From the NCBI GenBank assembly GCA_027625915.1, contig JANTQA010000008.1, positions 9,408,501-9,472,500 of the forward strand: DNA of 64,000 bases, in the 5' to 3' direction. This document shows positions 1-11,400 of the stretch, piece after piece; within the stretch, counting starts at the first letter, position 1, and each line of letters opens with the position of its first letter. Source of the DNA: Anaeramoeba flamelloides (lineage: Eukaryota; Metamonada; Anaeramoebidae). The translations under genes and the position numbers were made by a program. The notes below the pieces were generated by a model, which was not told the origin of the DNA, made no database searches, and worked only from the letters and a program-made list of their open reading frames with translations.

Positions 1-238
1 GAAATTTAGTTTTTTTGCTAGAGAACCCAATATGAAAGTAACCAAAAAATTTTTTTAACATTTTTTTTTTTTTTTTTAAAATTTAAGATTAGTTCAGTTA
101 TTTCTTTTATGACCATCAACTCTAATCCAATTTTTTTTTTATTGCTCTTATTACTAAAAAATTGTAGTTTAACTAATTCTTAAAGAAAGCAATTTTTCAT
201 TTTTGGCTGGTCCCATTTGAGTGTAATGGAGTTTACAT
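1..238 (-). repeat. Family Q element, partial copy at window edge
   Basis: This stretch aligns by eye with the reverse complement of the family Q copy at 34046-34625. It shares the poly-T tract after AAAAAATTTTTTTAACAT, the CTTTTATGACCATCAACTC segment, and the terminal block TTTTGGCTGG..CCATTTGAGTG. One end is cut by the window boundary. It is a non-autonomous repeat with no convincing protein. Confidence 0.55.
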
Positions 239-652
239 GATCAATTTTGATCATCAAAAATCAATTTATCTGCATTAAAATTTTCATTACCGGATTTGAA
301 TGTTTGGAAAGCATTTTTATCAAATAAACTATTTTTATTTAAAATTGAGATTTTATTTATTATCACAAGGTTATCGATTATTATTATTATATATTACAAA
401 TATAATTTCAGAAAACAATGATGCAGTATAATATGAGAACTTTTTTGAAAAAGAGACTATTCGCTCCAAAACTTCAAATTAACAAGAAAAAAGAGATATA
501 AGATATGTTTAGTGCACAATATTGCGTTTTTTTTTTATTTTTTGTAGTTTTCCGCAATATACAATATTCTTTTTTCACCTATCTTGGATTCAATTTTTCC
601 CTATTCTATATTTGTAATTATTTTTTTCTTATTTTTTGAAATAAAAATCATC

Positions 653-690
<38 letters not shown>

Positions 691-1306
691 CCTCTTCTAT
701 TTTCCTAATTTCAGAGATAAAATTAAATTTTTAAAAAATAATTGACATCGAATTAAAGTAAATAGAATACAAAACTAGGTGTCAAGTTTAATAGAAAAAA
801 AATTACGAATTTACTATTTTTTTTTTATTATTAAGGGACTAGTCTATTAAATTTTTGACCTAAATTTAATTGAGATTGAGAAAATTGTTTTGACAATTAT
901 TTAGATTTAAAAGACCCTTTTGATTTTCATATTAAAATTATTTCTCGACAAGGAATACTTATTTAAAAATTGGTCAAAAAAAAAAATAATAATAAAGGCT
1001 AGTCATTTAAAGTTCACTGTTAAATTCAAAAATTTTTGGTTTCTTGATCTTTTATGTATTGTTGGATATAATTAATTCTTCTTCTTTACTTTATTTTATT
1101 TTTAATTCTTCTTTGTAAAACTTTTGTTTGGAAAATTTTCTCTTAAAACATTAATTCATATTTCTAAAGAATTTTCAAAAATGAATTTTCATATCCAATT
1201 ATCATTATAATTCATCTAATTCTAGTATTGGTTAAGAAAATAGGAAATTTTTTGCTTTTTGTATTTGTAAATAAGATTAATCTAATTTTTGAATGATTTT
1301 ATCATA
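239..1306. other. AT-rich non-coding stretch with a TA microsatellite
   Basis: No gene is supported here. It holds a (TA)n run at about 655-682 and scattered homopolymers. The only open frames are short and low in complexity. Confidence 0.5.
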
Positions 1307-1469
1307 CTGGTATTTGAATTATAAATGGGAAAGAATTTTCACTTCCTTTTCCATATTTTTTTTTTATAAATTAGGTTCTTAAAGAAAGAGGTTCTCGATC
1401 TATGTTCTCTTAAAAAAGAGAAATTAAAAATAAAGTGAAAAAAAATCCCATTTATTATTCAAATACCAG
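1307..1469. mobile_element. CTGG-family MITE, complete copy
   Basis: A 163 bp element has near-perfect terminal inverted repeats: CTGGTATTTGAATTATAAAT on the left and the mirror of CTGGTATTTGAATAATAAAT on the right. It is flanked on both sides by TA, the target duplication used by Tc1/mariner-type transposases. It has no coding capacity. Further copies lie at 2671, 3888, 13254 and 35256, with a piece at 56884. Confidence 0.8.
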
Positions 1470-1471
1470 TA

Positions 1472-2046
1472 AATAACAATCCAAATTTTATATATTTTTC
1501 AGGAATGAAATTCAATTTTGTAAAAAGAGAAAGTGGTTGAAAATAATGACAATTAAAGTAAAGTCAAAATAATTTAATTTTAAGGATTATTAAGAAAGAA
1601 AAGTAAAAAAAAATTTATTGATCCAAAACTTTCAGAAAATTTACGAACAAAGCAAGGCAAATTTAAAAAGCAATTGTTTTTAATATTAGAAATGGTTCTT
1701 TCCAAATTATATTTGAGAATCTTAGTACACTTAAAATTAAACTGTCTGTAGATTGCAAATAATTCGGATAAACTTTTGTACAATGAAATTTTGAAATTAA
1801 AACCTTTTCAACAAAAATTTCGATATTTGTACCACAAAAATAGTTTTTATCGAAACGACAAAATTTTAAGAAAAAAAACTTGAAATTTTACTTTAACCTA
1901 AAAAACTTGATTTTCCATACTTGTGTTCAACACTTTTTGAGTTCTAAACTAATAGATACCCACGATAAAATTGAGATCGTCCTTATACTTTTTCGAAAAG
2001 TGTTGAGAACAAAAGACCCCTCAATTTAAAAAAAAAGAATCATTTT
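1472..2046. other. AT-rich stretch upstream of the SARAF-like gene
   Basis: I see no gene or recognisable repeat. The sequence just before the first SARAF exon ends in a pyrimidine-rich TTTGCTTTCAG, which could be a 3' splice site in the 5' UTR. Confidence 0.4.
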
Positions 2047-2082
2047 TTGAGATTATATTTCTTTCTTCTTTGCTTTCAGAAA

Positions 2083-2469
2083 ATGCCACATTTGATTTAT
2101 TTCATCCTCTTTTTCTTTCTCTCTTCTAATTTCTTAGTGCAGTCTCATTTTGAAGCTGTTTATATTAATGACATCAAGAAGCTTACTTTTCAACAAAACA
2201 CTTTAACTGCATCTCGACGAAGTTCTCCAATCTTCCAAATCACATGTATCGATGATGGGCCTATTGGCTGTCCTCATGAATTTATTCCCAAGGAAGTAGT
2301 CTGTACCAATTCTGGCATAATCGAAGACAATGTTCAATGGGAATGTGATGCCATATTAGATCCTCAAGTCACCTTTTTAGATGTGTTCGTTTCTTGTGAA
2401 GGATTTCGTTATAAAAACGACAAGTATGTATTAAGTGGTTCTTGTGGAGTTAATTTTGTTCTTAATTGG
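2083..2469 (+). CDS. SARAF-like gene, exon 1 (signal peptide and luminal domain 1)
   Basis: 129 codons, ending in phase 0 at TGG before GTTTGA. Reading on gives a stop two codons later. It encodes the signal peptide and a full cysteine-rich SARAF luminal domain. Confidence 0.8.
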
Positions 2470-5400
2470 GTTTGAATTCTTTTTTTTTCTTTTTTTTTGA
2501 ATCTTTTTTGATTTTGGCTTTCATTTCATTATTTGAATTACTTATCCTGTTTCTTTCATTCGATCAATGATTTTTCCGAAAGATTGATATTATGTTAAAC
2601 TTGAACTCTTTTAAATAGAAGAACTCGAATAAAATTAGTTGGTGGTATCTAACCATTTGATCGACTGATACTGGTATTTGAATTCTAAATGGGACAAAAT
2701 TTTCACTTCATTTTCCAGATTTAGTCTTAAATAAAAAGAGTTTTCTCAGAAGTTTGTAGGCTGTAATTTGGGATCTATTTGAAAAAGGGAAATTAAAAAG
2801 GGTGAAAATTTTTTCCCACTTAGAATTCAAATACCACACATGTCCAAAAAGTGATTTCTGAATATTTTAAGTTTTTTTTACTAAATTTGCTATTTTTCCA
2901 AAAACTATAAAACTTTTCCTATGCGCCCCGACGGGAGAGGTTTCTTGTTGAAAAACTTGAGGGTTCTAATAGCAAAAAATTCGATTTAATAATAGAATAA
3001 AAAGGTTTGAGGATGAAACAGAAATTCAAAAATCCAAAATAATTTTCAGAAATCAGAAAACAAAAACAACCCCAAACATTTTTATTCTATTATTAAATCG
3101 AATTTTTTGCTATTAGAACCCTCAAGTTTTTCAACAAGAAACCTCTCCCGTCGGGGCGCATAGGAAAAGTTTTATAGTTTTTGGAAAAATAGCAAATTTA
3201 GTAAAAAAAACTTAAAATATTCAGACATCACTTTTTGGACATGTGTGGTAATTGACCTAAAATTTCAACAAATTTACCAATAATTTTTTTTTGTTTGGAT
3301 CTCTCCAAATTTTTTAACACACTCTTTGTTTATTAGTATTGATAATTATTTATTTTTAGTTTTATGGTTATTGTAAATTATAAATAATATTTAACACTTT
3401 AATTAGTATTTGCTTCTAATTTGGTATTTCTTCATATAATTTATTAAATAAGATTTTTTTTTTTTTAAAATTGAATTTTGGTGTATTAAAAATTTTTGAA
3501 ATAAAGTTTAAATTTCGTTTAAAGTTATTTGTCTTTGTTTAATATTTCACTTAATTTGATTTGGCTAATTTACGAATAGATCTACAAAAAAAAGAGGATT
3601 TATTTGGAAATGTAAAAAATAATTATGTTAAACTTTTTTGGAAATATCTTATATGTCTATTATTATATCTGTGATTATTTTTGTTTGGTTAAAACTTGAA
3701 AACTTTGATTTTTAATCAAATGAAAATTTTATTCACTATTTTTCAATTTATAGTTTCAAAAATACTTTTGTTTCTTTTTCCTTTGAGGAAAAAATAGGAG
3801 GTTAACTTCTCTTCAAATAAAACCAATTAATCACTATTTCTGAACTTTTTAAAACTTTCTCAAACAAATAAAATTAATTCCAATGAACACTGTTGTTTGA
3901 ATAATAAATGAGAAAAAAATTTCACTTCATTGTCCTTATTTTTCATTTTTATTTTCCAATTTTCTTTTACAAATTAAAGTTCTTTCAAAGAAATTGAGTT
4001 GTAATTTATAATTTCAGCGAGTTTATTTGTTTGCTCCTTTAATATTTTATATTTTGGGTGAAATAAGAAACCGAAACTAAAGTTAGATTTCCTAATTGGA
4101 AAAAAAGATTATTATCTGAAATTTTATCCCATTAAAATTTATAATACCAGTAATTTATTAAAAAAAAATTAAGAAATTATTATCAAATAACTTATTTTAA
4201 TAATAGCAGTTCATTATTTAACCTATGGGTATTAGAGAAGAAGTAGAGTAGTGAAAAAAATACCTGAGCATGAAAAAAATCCGGGACAAGATTTTTAATT
4301 ATGAATATTCAGAAAATTGATGTGTAATTCCAATATATTTAAAATCAAATCCTTTTGTTTTAAGAATCAAACTTTTGAAATTATAACTCACCCACTTATT
4401 AGAATGATGATTAATGAAATTAAACGTTTTCAAAACACCATTCAATCAATCAAAAAACCCAGAATAAAAATTATCATTTTCCAAACTCTATTAAACCTCT
4501 ATAAAACTCTATGGTTTTTAAAAAAAAGTTGATCTACTTTGGCTATCAAACTATTACTTGGGTATTTTATATACACCTCATTTTAATGAACTTTGGGTAG
4601 GTTTATTACCTGGTTCATAAAAAATTTGGTTATTTATAAAAAGGGTTTGATTTTAATTAAAATATTTACAATTACACATCAATTTTATATAATATTAACA
4701 ATTTAAAATCTTGTCCCGGATTTTTTTCATGTCAGGTATTTTTTTCACTGCTCTACTTCTTCTCTAATACCCATAGGTTAAATAATGAACTGCTATTATT
4801 AAATAACTGATTTAAATATTAATATTTTGTTGTTTATACTCTTGAAATTTGAAAAAAATATTCCAAATATTTGATTTTAAAATTTCAATAAAAAAACAAC
4901 AACTTATTGAAAATCAAAATAAAAGATCAATTTTTTCATACCTAAACGAAATACTTTTTCAGTTATTTTTCTTTTATTTTTAAAATAAGATCTTAAATAT
5001 TATTTTTCGAGAAAAACGAACAGAAATTACTAAAATTGAGATTTCCAAAAAATAAAAATCATAACTTTTGATAATTTTTCTTTTTTCTTTTTGATCACAA
5101 TATCAAAATAAAAAGATCAGATCTTTTTTACTGAAAATTTAATTGCGATAAAATAAATTCGCTATTAAAAATGATAACTCATTTCTCTAAAGTTTGACAG
5201 GGATTTGATTATCAAGTTTAATCTAACCATTGTGGGATGAAGTTCTATATGACTAAAAACGGGAAAAAAATAAATAAATAATTAAGAGTTACTAATCACT
5301 TAAAATAAAATATTAACCTTTACTGTTCACTAGTATGAAAAAATAAAATTGAAAATTAAAAGTTAGATAAAACGTAACTTTCATTAATCTTTCATCATTA

Positions 5401-8400
5401 ATAATAAAGTTTATTCACAATACAATCAAAATACAAAACTTCGAATTCTTGTGCCTTTTTTATTTATTGTTGTCATGAGTGCCACCATTTTTAAAAGAAT
5501 CTAGTCGAGAAATAAAGGTACATTTTGGGGTAAAAATTTATAAATAAATATAATAAATGAATTTTGGTTGAATTCAATTTGGTATATTTACTTTGAATGC
5601 ATAATAACTCATAGTTTAAAAAATGCTCTATTCATCTAAAAAACTGAAATACAAAAAAAAAAATACCTGATGATAAATATTAAGGGTGTCCGTAGAGTGC
5701 CGTCAAGTGCCTAGCTTTTTTTTAATTTAAGCAATTAAAAGAAAATTTCAAAAATTTTCTTCTTATGGCTCAAATTAAAAAAAAGCTAACGGCTGTTTTC
5801 CAGAATTCAAAAGAATGGAGAAAAATCAAAGATTTTACTCAATCCTTTTAAATTCTGGAAAAGCCAACGGCAGCGCCTTAGAGTTTTCTGTTTTATTTGG
5901 AAAGCGTTCTAGGTTTTTTTGAGATTTCTATTTATTTGGAAAATCAATAGGTTTTTTTTAATTTAAGAAATACCGAAAATTTATTAAATTTTCAGTTTAT
6001 TACAAAAATTAAAAAAAACCTAACGGGAAAATCAATAAAAAACATTTTTTTCAATTTAAACAACAAATAATTCTTTTATAGTCAAAATAATTGATTCCCT
6101 ATTTGAAAGATATTTATCAGATTTAAAATACTTTTGAAATATCATAAAATAACCTCTTAACTATGAAGAAAAAATTTTTTCCAATTTTTCACTATTAAAT
6201 TTTAGAAAAAATCTTCAATAGAAACTGAAAAACTGGATTTTCCAACTTAAATTGTAAAATACCTTTAAAAATGTTTATTGATCAAAGATGTCTTAATTAG
6301 CCAATCGTGTTTATACTAATTGAAGTTATTAAAAAGTGAAAAATTAACAAATGTATTATTTTTTTTTGGAAAAATGTTTTCATGATAGTACTCTCTCAAA
6401 AAATGACTTTTATTTTTAAAAAATAAAAAATAAGACAATAAATAAATATTTCTAAGAAAACAAAATTCTAATTTTGATCTCTATTATTAAGGCAACCACA
6501 AAATTTTGAGTCATATCAATCAAAAATATTACAATTTATTATCCCAAATATGATCATTTAATTTTTGTCTTTAAAATCTCAATTAGATAATGTTTTCAAA
6601 AAAAGTTATTTCTATCTACCTTCTGAACACTAATTTTATTAAAACATAATTAAACAAAAAAATTCAATATTATTCTTATTACTTTTCCGATCTTAGTTGA
6701 TCGAACCTGCTCATTATCAACAAGAACCTATTGAAAGGGATGCCATTTTGTTATCAAAAATACAATCTTTAACCTTTAAAAGCGGTGCCTTTACAAATTC
6801 AAGAAGAACTAAATCCGAACCTAATTTAATCTGCATGGGCGGTAATTTTGGCTGTGTTGAAAAATATCTCCCACAGAGTGTAACATGTAATAACAGGGGA
6901 AGTAATTTTGATAATGAAAATGTAATTTGGGAGTGTAACTCTAACATAGATCATAATTTGCAATTATCTGATACAAAAGTATTATGCGAAGGATACCGTT
7001 CACCTAATGATCAATATATACTTGATGGATCATGTGTCTTGGAATATAAATTACATTACAAAAATGTAAACCATTTTCTCTTTTTTTTTTTTTTTTTTCC
7101 CTTTCTTTTTCTTTTTAGAAAACAAAATTATTTAATAGATCTTATTTGTTGAAAAAAATTTACTTTTGAGAATCAATGGTAATTTTAATAAAAATTTGAT
7201 GTTATTAAATTACTTTAACAAATTGTTCTATAATAATCCACTTTTACTAGAGCAAAAAGCAAAGTTCAAAAAAAAGCAAATATTAAACTCTTTCAATATT
7301 ATATACATTGTTTTTTTAATTAAGAAAAGATCTTTATTCATAGAATACATTGTATTGAACAAGATTAAAAATAAACTCTGTTTCAAAAAAGAGGGTTGAC
7401 CAATTTTGTAATTGAGAAAATTTCAATCTTAATATTACATCTTATAGAGTAATAAGATTAAAAATACATTTAATGGATCTGGCATTTGTTGGAATCGATA
7501 TATTTTGATATTTAAAAAAATTTAATAATTCCAAAAATAATACAGATTAAAAAAAATATGTTCACAATGGGAATTATCAGAATTATTAGAACTTTCATAA
7601 CAAATTGCCAAATTGGTGATTAATTTATCTTTTCGCAATAATATGTAGATTATCACAATATTTGTTTTTTTTTTTTAAGATTCTCTGAAATATTTCTGAT
7701 AATATTAAAAACTCGCAAAAATGTACAAATTTGCGATAATTAAATAGAAGTTGTAATAAATTGAGAAAATTTTTTAGTTTTAATTAATTAATAAAAAAAA
7801 AATGACTTAAAAAATATTTAAAAAACATTAAAAAACATATAAAAAGACATGTAATCAGTGAATTAATGATTTAGATTTTTTTTTAACAGATAAAATTAGA
7901 TCTTAAATTTTTGAGTTGGTAAAGATATTTTCAGGAATAATTAATAAATTTGTGAAAAATATTTTTGTTCGTGATTGAACCAGAAATTAGCCATCTGGGG
8001 CCAAACTCCTGATAACCTTATTGTCTCACCAAAAAATCATTATCACGAATTTCCCTAATATTTATAATATAAAATCTCATTTCAATTTTTATTTTTGTTC
8101 CAAATACAAAAATTAGAAAAATGATTGGTTTTTTTTTTTTGAATAATGCTGTATTTGGTGAGTACTTTTAGTTATTTTGTTATAAATACTTTTTAGTAAT
8201 TCTAATAATCCATTTTCTTTTTACTTTACCTTTTCTTGATCCTCTTCTTTGTTATTTTTCTTTTTTTTTTTCAAAATTTAGAAAATCAATTTGAAAAAAA
8301 AAAATGTTTAAAAATTCAAATTAACTTTAAGAAAATTGAGACATTGTAATTTCTTTTCAAATCAATACATTTACCACACATGTGCAAAAATGATTTCTGA

Positions 8401-11400
8401 ATTTTTCATGTTTTTTTGTTAACATTGTGATTTTTTCATTAACTATGATACTTTTCTGGTATAGCCCAAAGGTCAGGAAACTTGACCATATATTTGATGT
8501 TTTTAATTACAACAGATCCCATTTAATAAACCATTGAAGATGTTTGGGTTGGTTTGAATTTGAAAAAAGTATTTTCGATTTTCTCTTGGCGTTTCTACTC
8601 CAAATCACTTTTTTTTTTTTTTAAATACAATAGAATGTTACTTAAAGACTCTATATATGGTCAAGTTTCTTGAATCTTGAGGCTATACCAGAAAAGTATC
8701 ATAGTTAATGAAAAAATCACAATGTTAACAAAAAAACATGAAAAATTCAGAAATCATTTTTGCACATGTGTATTGAAAAATATTAATGTCAAAATTTTTA
8801 ATTTCCCTGATAAATAGAGAATTTTTGCACGAGTCGCTCCAATGAAAGGTCCCAAAAAATTTTTAGCACTTTTATTTTTTTGGAAAATAAATAGTTTGTT
8901 CAGGTATTTCTTTTATGAATATCAACTCTAATTTGAAGTTTATTATTTCTCCTATTTCGAAACAATCCTAAACACCATTTCAAAAATTGTGACTAACCTG
9001 AAATAATAAATTGGAATATATATATATATATATATATATATCCTAGGGCATAAAAGAACAACAAATAATTAAATCTGATTTGTAATTCACTTTTAAATCA
9101 TTCTAAATCGATAAAAACCTGATATTTTAAAAATTAAAAAAAATAAAACAAAAAACTAAAAAAAAGTCTGTCAAAATTTTTGAAAAGAGCATTACCGGAT
9201 TTTTGATTACTGAAATTTCACTGAAAAAAAGTTAACAAAAAGATTTTTTGAACAATAATTAAAATTCATTTTAAAAGACATTACATAGTCGAAATTTTCT
9301 TATTGATTATTGGTCTTTTCAAAGATTTTTTTTTTTAACATGATGATTCAAAAAAAAGTATCAACACTTAAAAAAAAAAAAATGAGAAATAAAACAAGAT
9401 AAAGAACATAAAAAAAAAAGAAAAAGAAAAATCAAACAAAAATTTACAAAATTAGAAAAAATGATTCTGATTCAAAAATTTGAAAATAATTTTTTTGTCA
9501 AGAATACGGGACTAAACCCTCAAAAAAACTTCCATTAGCATTATAAAGTGAGTCGAAATTTTTGAAATCTAGATTAGTTTGGTCGATTCTTAAAAAAAAA
9601 AATTGAATTTTTCATTTTTAGCTGTGTACACCTTTTAGTGAAATGAATTTTATATCATTTTTTAGTAACATTTCAAAACAAAAAATCCTTGAAAAAAAAA
9701 ATTTTTTTTTTTTTTTATTATTGAAGAAGTGTAAATTATACTCTAGTTGCCCTTAGACTTAAATTCCCTTTCAGAAATTTAAGCGTAAAATCATAGATTT
9801 CACGATTATTAATTAATGAAAATAATTTCAAACTATCACGGTTTAAAATCAATTCATTAATATTTATTTCTTTTAATTTAATGTGAAAAATTAATCCATC
9901 TTTTTCATAGAAAGGGCATATCCATAAAAAGTGATCAATATTTTCTATAATTTTCTTTTGTTTATATTTTAAACATAAAGGACAAAATTTATTTGAATTT
10001 TTATTAATTACATAGTAATATCTATTTAAACAGTTAGTGAATGTTCTGAATTTTAGAATTGTTGAGCTTGAGGGATAACTTAAATATTTTTGATTTTTAA
10101 ATAAATAATTTTGATTTTTTATTATTGTGAAATATTTTTGTGGAGTGTCTTCAAGTGCCGTCAAGTGCCTAGGTTTTCTTGAGGTTTTCTGTTTTATTTG
10201 GAAAATCTATCGATTTTCCAAATAAACAGAAAACTCAAGAAAACCTAACGACGCTTTTTTTTAATTTAAAAAATTAAAAGAAAATTTTTGAAATTTTCTT
10301 TTTATTTCTCAAATTAAAAAAAAGCTAACGGAGGTTTTCCAGAATTCAAAAGAATAGAGAAAAATCTTTGATTTTACTCAATTCTTTTAAATTTTGGAAA
10401 ACCTAACGACACTTCCAACTTGTTGAATTCAACAACTCGTTATATGTGTATTTGTATATTTCTTTTTTTGGTTCAATAATATCTTGAGTAATTGATGAAA
10501 GTATGGCAAGTCCATTATTGGGATTTTTTTTATTTTGGAGAATTTGAAGACCTGGATAGGAGCCTATCCACTTTGTAATTTTTTTGATTAGTAGGTCCAC
10601 TGAATATTCTTTAGGTGGATATGAGATAAATAGTTTAGAGTTGGTATTTCGGTGCAAAAAATTTTTTTTTTAAAAGTTGGAAAAAATGAAAAAAATAAAT
10701 CAATTTTTATAAATCTTGTCATAACGAAATTGCTCAAAAAATGATTTTTAATTTATTTTATTAAATTGTAATAACATTGTCGAATTTAAAATCTTATTTT
10801 TATAAAAAATAGAATGGCATTAGTTATTTACCGACGATTGATTCAATTTCATTTTATTCTGGCGAAGAGACCATACCTGTTCGTTTAGAGCCTACATATC
10901 AAATGACAATACGAAACGAAATCTCCCCAGCAATAATACCAACTCAGGTTAATTGTTATAATGTGGATAAAAGCGATAATATCATCAATGATTGGGTGTG
11001 CGAGCACAATGGCGATGGTAATTACATTATCTCTTCTCCTGAAATACTTTGTGAAGGTTACAATTCAAGAAACGATCCATTTATAAAACGAAAAAGTTGC
11101 TCTATAGTATATGATCTTTTGCCATTTTCGGATTATTCTGGGCCAAATATGGATTACTATCAATACAACCACGAGCATAGATACGATGATGCATATGATA
11201 CAAAAGCTTGGAAAAGGGAAGCGGGGCCAGTGAAAATCGGCAAAGGTTTTGGTATTCTTATAATCATTGCTCTTATCGGAATGGTCTTTTGTTGCCTCCG
11301 CCCAAAAACAAATAACCCAAGGAAAACATATACTTCAGTACAAAAAAATAATAACAAAGCCAATTCAGTTTCTTTCGGGCAAACTAGTAGAAAAAAAGAA

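Larger units (their letters stand above)
2495..3515 (+). repeat. Family F element, copy 1, interrupted by two insertions
   Basis: The outer parts align with the copy at 33105-33660: a left part with CATTTGATCGA before the CTGG MITE, and a right part with TTAACACAC, GATAATTATTTATTTTT and TTTGGTATTTCTTC. The CTGG MITE and foldback FB1 sit in its middle. Other copies are near 21330, 33105, 45535, 48762 and 58960. Confidence 0.6.
2470..6696 (+). other. SARAF-like gene, intron 1, filled with nested repeats
   Basis: A 4.2 kb phase-0 intron, GTTTGA...CTTAG. It contains family F (2495-3515) carrying a CTGG MITE and a foldback element, a second CTGG-type element (3888-4153), a family R element (4189-4809), and a family L copy (5316-6390) carrying hairpin cluster 1. 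I see no coding sequence in it. Confidence 0.65.
7066..10812 (+). other. SARAF-like gene, intron 2
   Basis: A 3.7 kb phase-0 intron, GTAAAC...AAATAG. 7150-8370 is AT-rich with nothing recognisable. After that come foldback FB2, a family Q copy with family A inserted in it, a LINE 3' fragment on the - strand and hairpin cluster 2. Confidence 0.65.

Noticed and set aside
4317-4532. 71-codon frame in intron 1 of the SARAF-like gene
   Set aside because: Falls inside family R and is not conserved in the copies at 52.4 and 56.9 kb.
5683-6025. Hairpin clusters considered as a CRISPR array
   Set aside because: The units are palindromes with variable insides and no constant direct repeat plus unique spacer pattern, and the setting is a eukaryotic intron.
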